Source: Marinobacter salsuginis (GTDB lineage: Bacteria; Pseudomonadota; Gammaproteobacteria; Pseudomonadales; Oleiphilaceae). From it: a stretch of 64,000 nt of DNA. The notes beneath the pieces were generated by a model. The model was not told where the DNA came from and searched no databases. It was given only the letters and a program-made list of their open reading frames with translations. Below, one piece after another: positions 57,594 through 64,000 of the stretch; positions within the stretch are counted from its first letter, which is position 1, and every line of letters begins with the position of its first letter. A program made the position numbers and the translations under genes. The DNA lies in contig NZ_BGZH01000003.1 of the NCBI RefSeq assembly GCF_009617755.1, positions 493,443 through 557,442 on the forward strand, given 5' to 3'.

Positions 57594-58100
57594 ATGTTCT
57601 GGACATTTGTCGCCACTGTTTTTTGCGGCCTCGGCACTGCCGGTATCGCTCTTGGTATCCGTGCTGCCACCCGAAACAAAGCCCCGAAGTGGATTATCCC
57701 GGTGTTTGCCGGCGCGGGCATGCTCGGCTATCTCATTTATATGGAATACACCTGGTTCGATCAGAAAGAGGCCCGCCTGCCCGAAGAAGCCGTCATTGTG
57801 AATACCGAAACCGATGGCATACTGTGGCGCCCCTGGACCTTCGTCTTTCCCTATGTCACTGCATTCTCGACAGTCGATACCAAAAGCATCAGTCGTGACA
57901 CGAACAGCGAAGACATTGTTCGCTTTACCCTGTACCGCTTCGAGCAGAAAATGACGGATGCCGTTTCCCACCGCATTCACATCATCAACTGTGCGACCCG
58001 GGAACTGGTGCCACTGGGTTCTGACGGAAGCCCTCGAGTGGACAACCTGAAGCTCCTTGAGCCTGGAGACACCCTGTATAAAACCGTCTGCGCAGAGTGA
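57594..58100 (+). CDS. hypothetical membrane-anchored protein
   Basis: The 168-residue protein has two N-terminal membrane helices (TFVATVFCGLGTAGIALGIR and IIPVFAGAGMLGYLIYMEY) and a soluble domain of about 110 residues with WRPWTFVFPYVTAF and HRIHIINCATRELVPLG. I do not recognise a family. It sits between the symporter terminator and the sensor kinase, 53 bases ahead of the kinase, so it may share the kinase transcript. Topology suggests the C-terminal part is on one side of the membrane, probably the periplasm. Confidence 0.75.
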   Translation: MFWTFVATVFCGLGTAGIALGIRAATRNKAPKWIIPVFAGAGMLGYLIYMEYTWFDQKEARLPEEAVIVNTETDGILWRPWTFVFPYVTAFSTVDTKSISRDTNSEDIVRFTLYRFEQKMTDAVSHRIHIINCATRELVPLGSDGSPRVDNLKLLEPGDTLYKTVCAE

Positions 58101-58153
58101 TACCTCGTTAGCGTGATGCCTCTACCTGCTGATACTGTCGGGAACGTACAACA

Positions 58154-61100
58154 ATGATTAGTGCCTGGCTGCTGGTCCTCATTTCCATCACCTACATCTC
58201 GATCCTGTTCGTGATCGCCTGGGCCGGTGACAAACACCCCGGCCTGTATCGCAAACGCCTTGCACGCACCCACATATACGCACTGTCTCTGGCAGTCTAC
58301 TTCACCTCCTGGACCTTCTATGGCGCCGTTGGCCGCGCCACCCAGGAGGGACTCGGTTTTCTGCCCATCTACCTGGGCCCCCTGCTGGTGTTTGTTTTCG
58401 GCGCGCCCTTGCTGCGCCGCATCATTTATATCAGCAAGCGCAATAACAGTACTTCCATTGCCGATTTCGTCGCCTCCCGTTACGGCAAATCCCAGCTACT
58501 GGCGGCAATGATTGCGACATTCGCCCTGATCGGCAGCGTCCCCTACATAGCCTTGCAGCTCAAAGCCATTGCCATGGGCTTCAACGTGCTTTCGGAAACG
58601 GGAACCGGCTATGAGGAACTGAGCACTGCGGCCTGGAACGATTCCGCCTGGTACATCACTCTTGCCCTGGCAGTATTTACCGTCCTGTTCGGAACCCGCC
58701 ATCTGGAGTCCACCGAGCATCACCGGGGCATGATCCAGGCCGTGGCCTTCGAGTCACTGATTAAATTGGTGGCCTTCGTCGCCGTGGGCCTGTTCGTTGG
58801 CTATGGGCTTTACGGCGGATTCGGAGACCTGTTTGAGCGGGCGAAAGACGCAGATCTGATTGGCACCCTGACCACAGACGGCATTGAAGCGCCAGCGTTT
58901 ATAACCCAGACGCTCATTGCCATGCTCGCCATCATCTGCCTGCCCCGGCAGTTTCATGTCATGGTGGTCGAAAACACCGACCATCGGGATTTCGAAATTG
59001 CTCGCTGGGCCATGCCCATCTACCTGATCGTAGCCAGCGCATTTGTACTCCCTATTGCCGCAGCCGGACTGTTGTCGCCCGAGGCCTCAGCCGGCAACCC
59101 TGACGTTCTGATACTGCAGCTGCCGATCATGGCAGGCGAGGAATGGCTGGCGATACTTGCGTTCCTCGGTGGTGGCTCGGCCGCCGCCGCCATGGTTATC
59201 GTATGCTCCGTGGCCATCGCCACCATGGTCAGTAACGAAATCATCATGCCGGCGTTGCTGAAATTTTTCCGTCCGGGCATGAACCGACGCACGGATCTCA
59301 GTTACCTGTTGTTGAGTATCCGGCGTGTCGCCATCTTCGTGGTGTTGCTCACAGCCTATGGTTTTTACCGGATGGCTGGTGAAGATTACAGCCTGACAGC
59401 CTTCGGCCTGCTCTCGTTTGCGGCGGCAGCACAATTTGGACCTGCGCTGGTGGGCGGTATTATCTGGCGCCGGGGTAATTACATGGGCGCCGTCTGGGGC
59501 CTGGGCCTCGGCTTCCTGATGTGGTGCTACACCCTGCTACTGCCGGCGCTCGCCACCACGGGCTGGGTCAACGACACTCTTGTTCAGCAGGGAATCCTGG
59601 GGTTGAACTGGACTCGGCCCACTGCACTGTTCGGGTCCGAGCTGGACCAGACAAGCCACGGCATTATCTGGAGTTTGGGGATCAACACGGTCGTGTACAT
59701 CGTGCTCTCAATGCTCACTCGCCAGCGTGTCCGCGAAAAAATCCAGATTGCTTCTTTCTTTCACGATCCACAACCCAAGGCCGAAACGGCCCAACACCAG
59801 AGCTGGCAGGGTGAGATACTGACGTCTGACCTGCAGGCTCTTACGGACCGGTTCATGGGTGAAGAGCGCTCGGAAACCATTTTCCGGAATTACGAGCGCC
59901 GCAATGCCATTCGACTGCACCCACACCGCCCGGCGTCCGCCCATCTGATGAAATACATCGAGCGCCAGTTGGCTTCGGTGATTGGCGCCTCTACGGCCAG
60001 AGTGGTCCTGGAATCCACCCTCACCGGCCGGGACATGCAGATCGAGGACGTTGTCAGCATTGTCGATGAAGCCTCCCAGGCCATGACTTTCAGCCGTGAG
60101 CTGCTGCAGTCGGCCATTGAGAACATTAGCCTGGGCGTGTCAGTGGTGAACCATCAGCAACAACTGGTGGTCTGGAACCATCGTTACCTGGAGCTGTTTA
60201 CCTATCCGAAAGGCTTCGTCAGGGTCGGACGCCCAGTCGAAGATCTGATGCGTTACAACCTGACCAACGCCAACCTCTCTGCCCGCAGGATTGATGAAAT
60301 CGTGGCTGACCGCTGCACCAGCATGCGCGAGGGTCGGCCAATGTCCTATGAGCGCCAGAGGCCCGATGGAACCGTTTTGCGTATTGATGGCAGTCCGATC
60401 CCCGGGGGTGGCTATGTCACGACCTTCCAGGATATTACCGCCATGCGTCGAACCGAGCAGGCCCTGAAGGAAACGAACATTTACCTGGAACAGCGGGTAA
60501 AGGAACGTACCCAGGAGCTCCAGGTCATCAATGAGCAGATGCTGAAAGCCAAATCGGTGGCCGAGCAGGCGAACCAGAGCAAGACGCGCTTCCTGGCTTC
60601 GGCCAGCCACGACCTGCTCCAGCCCCTGAACGCAGCCAGACTGTTTACCTCCGCCCTCGCCGGGAAAGCAGATGACGGTGAGATGAAAGATCTGGTAGAC
60701 CACATCGACAGTTCCCTGGGGGCCGCCGAAGAAATCATCAGCACCCTGCTGGATATTTCCAAGCTGGATGCAGGGGCCCTGGAGCCAAACATCGGGGTTT
60801 TCCCCGTCAACGACATCATGCGCCATCTGGCAACCGATTTTTCCGCCATCGCCAAGGACCAGAACCTGGAGCTGCACGTTGTACCCAGCACGGTCTGGAT
60901 CCGATCGGATGCCAAACTCCTGCGCCGGGTGGTTCAGAATTTCCTTTCCAATGCCATACGCTACACACCAGAAGGCAAGATCCTCCTGGGATGCCGTCGC
61001 CTTAAAGGCTATATCCGGATAGAAGTCTGGGACACCGGTCCTGGCATACCCGAGGATCAACTGACCCATATCTTCGAGGAGTTCCGTCGGTTTCAGCATG

Positions 61101-61672
61101 GCCGGGACAAAAAGGGCCTGGGCCTTGGTCTTGCGATCGTCGATCGTATCAGCGGTATGCTGAACCATCCGGTCAGCGTCCATTCTGTCCAGGGTCGCGG
61201 TAGCGTCTTTGGGATAACGGTACCAACAGCTGCGCCCGAGCAGAACGAAGCCGCAGCTGCGAAGCCCGCTGCAGGCTCCCGGAGAGTCTCAAACCTCGGG
61301 GGACTGCATTTCCTGTGCATCGATAACGACCCGGCCATACTGCAGGGAATGGTGGCGCTACTGGGCAATTGGAAGTGTGATGTGACCGCGGCGGAAAGTC
61401 TGGAAGATGCCATGGCAAAACTGGAAGGGGAAAGCCCGGATATTATACTTGCCGATTATCAACTGGACGAAAACAAGAATGGCCTCGACGCCATGGACAG
61501 CATTCGTGGTGCGTTGAACGCGGACATCCCTGGAATACTCATCACCGGCTATATGGCGCCTGAAGTGCGGGAAGATGCCATAGACCGGGGTTACCAGATT
61601 CTTTACAAACCGGTGAAACCTGCTGCACTGAGGGCACTGGTTAACAAGCTACTCAAACAGAAGCGCTCATGA
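58154..61672 (+). CDS. SLC5-fused hybrid sensor histidine kinase (CrbS/MxtR-like)
   Basis: The 1172-residue protein starts with a sodium:solute symporter-like domain of about 13 helices (residues 1-520). A STAC-like linker (about 540-650), a PAS domain (about 652-770; SAIENISLGVSVVNHQQQL) and a coiled coil follow. The HisKA phospho-His is near residue 819 (FLASASHDLLQPLNAARLF), and the ATPase has FLSNAIRYT, WDTGPGIPEDQ and GLGLGLAIVDRI. A C-terminal receiver has its Asp near 1100 (IILADYQLDENKNG). CrbS/MxtR relatives control acetate use with a LuxR-type regulator, which is not in the window. It overlaps the next gene as ATGA. Confidence 0.93.
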   Translation: MISAWLLVLISITYISILFVIAWAGDKHPGLYRKRLARTHIYALSLAVYFTSWTFYGAVGRATQEGLGFLPIYLGPLLVFVFGAPLLRRIIYISKRNNSTSIADFVASRYGKSQLLAAMIATFALIGSVPYIALQLKAIAMGFNVLSETGTGYEELSTAAWNDSAWYITLALAVFTVLFGTRHLESTEHHRGMIQAVAFESLIKLVAFVAVGLFVGYGLYGGFGDLFERAKDADLIGTLTTDGIEAPAFITQTLIAMLAIICLPRQFHVMVVENTDHRDFEIARWAMPIYLIVASAFVLPIAAAGLLSPEASAGNPDVLILQLPIMAGEEWLAILAFLGGGSAAAAMVIVCSVAIATMVSNEIIMPALLKFFRPGMNRRTDLSYLLLSIRRVAIFVVLLTAYGFYRMAGEDYSLTAFGLLSFAAAAQFGPALVGGIIWRRGNYMGAVWGLGLGFLMWCYTLLLPALATTGWVNDTLVQQGILGLNWTRPTALFGSELDQTSHGIIWSLGINTVVYIVLSMLTRQRVREKIQIASFFHDPQPKAETAQHQSWQGEILTSDLQALTDRFMGEERSETIFRNYERRNAIRLHPHRPASAHLMKYIERQLASVIGASTARVVLESTLTGRDMQIEDVVSIVDEASQAMTFSRELLQSAIENISLGVSVVNHQQQLVVWNHRYLELFTYPKGFVRVGRPVEDLMRYNLTNANLSARRIDEIVADRCTSMREGRPMSYERQRPDGTVLRIDGSPIPGGGYVTTFQDITAMRRTEQALKETNIYLEQRVKERTQELQVINEQMLKAKSVAEQANQSKTRFLASASHDLLQPLNAARLFTSALAGKADDGEMKDLVDHIDSSLGAAEEIISTLLDISKLDAGALEPNIGVFPVNDIMRHLATDFSAIAKDQNLELHVVPSTVWIRSDAKLLRRVVQNFLSNAIRYTPEGKILLGCRRLKGYIRIEVWDTGPGIPEDQLTHIFEEFRRFQHGRDKKGLGLGLAIVDRISGMLNHPVSVHSVQGRGSVFGITVPTAAPEQNEAAAAKPAAGSRRVSNLGGLHFLCIDNDPAILQGMVALLGNWKCDVTAAESLEDAMAKLEGESPDIILADYQLDENKNGLDAMDSIRGALNADIPGILITGYMAPEVREDAIDRGYQILYKPVKPAALRALVNKLLKQKRS

Positions 61673-63306
61673 CCGATTCCAAAGCTGACTTCAACCCGTT
61701 CGGCAAGCTCACCTATCTGGTTATTGATGACTTCGAGAATTTCCGGTTGTCCATGCGCCAAATGCTTCGCAGCTGCGGTGCCGACAAAATTGAGCTGGTA
61801 GCCCATGCCAATCAGGCGATTCAGTACTGTACCTACAATCACGTAGATGTCGTGTTGTGTGACTTTAATCTTGGCGAAGGCAAGAACGGCCAGCACATAC
61901 TGGAGGAGCTTCGGCATAAAAAACTTCTCAAGCGCTCGTCTCTCTTCCTGATGGTGACTGCCGAAACGTCCAAGGAAATGGTCATGGGAGCGAGGGAATA
62001 TCAACCCGACGCTTACCTAACCAAACCGATCAATCGGGCCGTACTGGAAAAGCGTCTGGGCGCCCTGATCAGCCAGCGCAACATCCTCCTGCCCATTAAC
62101 CGGGAAATCGACCGGGAGAACTACCCGGAGGCTATTTCACTATGCCGCCAGGCACTGCCGCGGCAGCCTCGTTACAAGACCTGGCTTATGAAAACCCTGG
62201 GCGACCTGTATTTCCAGCTGGGCGACCTGGCTCACGCACTCAAGATCTACGATGACGTCCTGGCACAACGTGAGCTTTCCTGGGCAAAGCTCGGGCGGTG
62301 CAAGGTTCTGCTTGCTAAACGAAGTCTCGACGAGGCGGTAGACGGCCTCAGAGACCTTCTGACAAAGCATCCGGACTACATGGAGGCGTATGACCTGCTC
62401 GCAGAGGGGCTGGAACGACAGGGGCGTCCTACACAGGCACAGCAAGTCCTCGAAAAAGCCGCCGAGCATTCCCCCAATGCGCTGCTCCGGCAAAAGCATC
62501 TAGCCGAACTGGCAGGTTCAAACCAGGACATGGACACGGCTTCAGATGCATGGCGTCGAACCGTTGAACTGGGGACCTACTCGATACATGACAACTCCGA
62601 ACACTACCTTGCACTGGGCCAGACACTGTCGGACCTGAGTGAAGGCGACCTCGACGAGGCTGGTGCCGAGAAGGCCAAAGAAGCGCTGGCGGTACTCAAA
62701 AAAATGGAAAAGCGATTCGATGGCGAGGAAGGTATCGGTCTACGCAGCCGCATCGTGCAGTGCCGGATTTACGCAGGGCAGGGACAGGATCGACAGGCTG
62801 CGAAGATTCTTGAGAGTATCAGGCCGGAGCTCCAGGATACCACCGTTCTGGATGCCAGAACGGGGCTTGATTACGCCAAAACCCTGTTTCGCCTGGGGCA
62901 TGAATCCGATGCGAAACAGTTGCTGGCCGAGATGTCCGAACGCTTCAGCAACGATCCTGAAACTCTCCAGAAGATTGAAAGCCTTCTGGATGAACCCGTG
63001 GGATTCCGCCAGAAGATCAAGGCCAGAAGCCTGAACCGGGATGGCATCAAAGCCTTCGAATCCGGAAACTTGCAAGAAGCAGCAGAAACGTTTTCAAAGG
63101 CTCTGGAGATCGTGCCTGATCACGCAGCCCTGAACCTTAACCTGGTTCAGGTATTGATGAAGGAACACGACAATAACCCGACCAGCACTGAGCTCCTCAG
63201 GCGCTGTCAGTCCTGCCTTGATCGGTTATCAGGACTACCCGAACAACATCGCCAACATAGGCGTTATATCGCCTTAAAACGCAAGCTGAAGGGACTGATG
63301 GAATGA
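61669..63306 (+). CDS. response regulator with C-terminal TPR repeats
   Basis: The 545-residue protein has an N-terminal receiver: YLVIDDFENFRLSMRQML (acidic pair), the phospho-acceptor in VVLCDFNLGEGKNG near Asp65, MVTAETSKE and the Lys in YLTKPINRAVLEKRL. From about residue 140 to the end it is TPR-like helical repeats (for example PRYKTWLMKTLGDLYFQLGD, AIKAFESGNLQEAAETFSKAL-type units). There is no DNA-binding or enzymatic output domain, so it probably works through protein contacts. It is coupled by four-base overlaps to the kinases on both sides. Confidence 0.9.
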   Translation: MTDSKADFNPFGKLTYLVIDDFENFRLSMRQMLRSCGADKIELVAHANQAIQYCTYNHVDVVLCDFNLGEGKNGQHILEELRHKKLLKRSSLFLMVTAETSKEMVMGAREYQPDAYLTKPINRAVLEKRLGALISQRNILLPINREIDRENYPEAISLCRQALPRQPRYKTWLMKTLGDLYFQLGDLAHALKIYDDVLAQRELSWAKLGRCKVLLAKRSLDEAVDGLRDLLTKHPDYMEAYDLLAEGLERQGRPTQAQQVLEKAAEHSPNALLRQKHLAELAGSNQDMDTASDAWRRTVELGTYSIHDNSEHYLALGQTLSDLSEGDLDEAGAEKAKEALAVLKKMEKRFDGEEGIGLRSRIVQCRIYAGQGQDRQAAKILESIRPELQDTTVLDARTGLDYAKTLFRLGHESDAKQLLAEMSERFSNDPETLQKIESLLDEPVGFRQKIKARSLNRDGIKAFESGNLQEAAETFSKALEIVPDHAALNLNLVQVLMKEHDNNPTSTELLRRCQSCLDRLSGLPEQHRQHRRYIALKRKLKGLME

Positions 63307-63983
63307 ACGACCAGAATATCGATTTTTCAATGGTACTCGCCTCAGCCGTTCACGATATGAAGAACTCGCTTGGCATGCTCCTGAACTCCCTGGACGAACT
63401 TCGCACCGAACACGAGGAAAACCTGGGGGAATCTGCACGTTTCAATACTCTTCAGTACGAAGCCGAAAGGATGCACAACGATCTGGTGCAACTTCTCGGC
63501 ATCTACCGCCTTGGCGAGAACAACCTCTCCGCGCACATTGAGGAACACTTTGTGCCGGATTTCCTGACCGAACACCTGGCACGACACACACCTCTGCTTA
63601 AGGGCCTCGGCATTGATGTTTCGATAGAGGCTGAAGACATAAACGGCTTTTTCGACGAGGATCTTCTGACCGGCGTGTTAAATAACACCATTAACAACGC
63701 AATTCGGTACACTCGAAGCAAAATCCTGCTTACTGCTGGTGAAAGAGATGGTTATCTTGTGATTGGTGTTGAGGACGACGGGAGAGGCTATCCGGAGAGT
63801 ATGCAACATACCGGTACCCTGAACTTCAAATCGCTTGATTTCAAAAGTGGCAGCACCAGCCTTGGGCTGTTTTTCGCCTCCTCCGTCGCCAAACTGCACA
63901 GCGAGGGAGAGAGAAGTGGGTCTATAAAGCTCCACAACGGTGGGAGCCTGGGTGGTGGGGTATTTGAGATTTGGTTGCCTTGA
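63303..63983 (+). CDS. soluble histidine kinase (short, no sensor domain)
   Basis: The 226-residue cytoplasmic protein has an H-box, VLASAVHDMKNSLGMLL, with His near residue 17. The N-box is GVLNNTINNAIRYTR, followed by GVEDDGRGYPESM and the G2-like STSLGLFFASSVAKL. It has no membrane segment, PAS or GAF region. It could phosphorylate, or dephosphorylate, the REC-TPR protein, whose stop overlaps its ATG. The gene is complete and ends 17 bases before the window edge. Confidence 0.9.
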   Translation: MNDQNIDFSMVLASAVHDMKNSLGMLLNSLDELRTEHEENLGESARFNTLQYEAERMHNDLVQLLGIYRLGENNLSAHIEEHFVPDFLTEHLARHTPLLKGLGIDVSIEAEDINGFFDEDLLTGVLNNTINNAIRYTRSKILLTAGERDGYLVIGVEDDGRGYPESMQHTGTLNFKSLDFKSGSTSLGLFFASSVAKLHSEGERSGSIKLHNGGSLGGGVFEIWLP

Positions 63984-64000
63984 GTCGGCTGCTTTAGCTT

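Noticed and set aside
58116..58157. 13-codon ORF whose stop overlaps the sensor-kinase ATG
   Set aside because: The ATGA overlap is suggestive, but there is no ribosome site and a 13-residue product of this composition is likely chance.

Overview
The window looks like the chromosome of a marine gammaproteobacterium close to Marinobacter. The GC content is moderately high, gene blocks follow the order known from Pseudomonas and relatives (ampD/DUF1631/nadC; ftsB-ispD-ispF-truD-surE-pcm-nlpD-rpoS; dnaE-accA-tilS-pyrG-kdsA-eno; metG-rnfABCDGE-nth; arsC/wrbA/DUF2069), and two nested-hairpin intergenic repeats are present. The genus is an inference from gene order and protein character. No phage, insertion sequence, CRISPR array, tRNA or rRNA was found. 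No stretch over 300 bases lacks a gene.

Layout. 1-10 kb: the 5' part of ampD, a DUF1631 gene and nadC, then a minus-strand run of a DUF2066 gene, a CDP-alcohol phosphatidyltransferase, hda, an orphan parA-like gene and a yqcC-like gene, divergent from purM-purN. 10-14 kb: avtA, a DUF416 (YjaG-like) gene, dcd and apbC/mrp, with repeat element 1 between dcd and apbC. 14.4-22.7 kb: plus-strand metG, the full rnfABCDGE complex and nth. 22.7-41 kb: a long minus-strand housekeeping block covering a chalcone-isomerase-like gene, rpoS, nlpD-like, a DUF368 transporter, pcm, surE, truD, ispF, ispD, ftsB, eno, kdsA, pyrG, tilS, accA and dnaE. Repeat element 2 lies between eno and kdsA. 41-45 kb: tlpA-like, arsC, wrbA, DUF2069 and a stand-alone GspE/PilB-type ATPase. 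45-52.5 kb: a DUF3080 lipoprotein, methionine salvage mtnB-mtnD-mtnC, a molybdenum hydroxylase operon (2Fe-2S subunit, molybdopterin subunit, XdhC), a small repeat lipoprotein and an Smr protein. 52.6-64 kb: a plus-strand carbon-uptake and signalling locus.

The last locus is the most interesting. A cNMP/CBS/nucleotidyltransferase protein and a DEDDh exonuclease precede a DUF4212 plus sodium:solute symporter pair of the acetate/short-chain-acid type. After a terminator and a small membrane protein comes a CrbS/MxtR-like sensor in which an SLC5 transporter domain is fused to PAS, kinase and receiver domains. Two further genes, a REC-TPR protein and a soluble mini-kinase, are joined to it by 4-base overlaps. 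This suggests a transport-linked multi-step phosphorelay. The transporter pair has a candidate 24-codon leader ORF and a twin GACGTC element upstream.

The two intergenic repeats share a conserved inner core, while their long flanking arms differ in sequence yet each pair perfectly. That pattern points to conserved structure. Several reading-frame starts were moved from the longest ORF to positions supported by a Shine-Dalgarno sequence or by 4-base overlaps.
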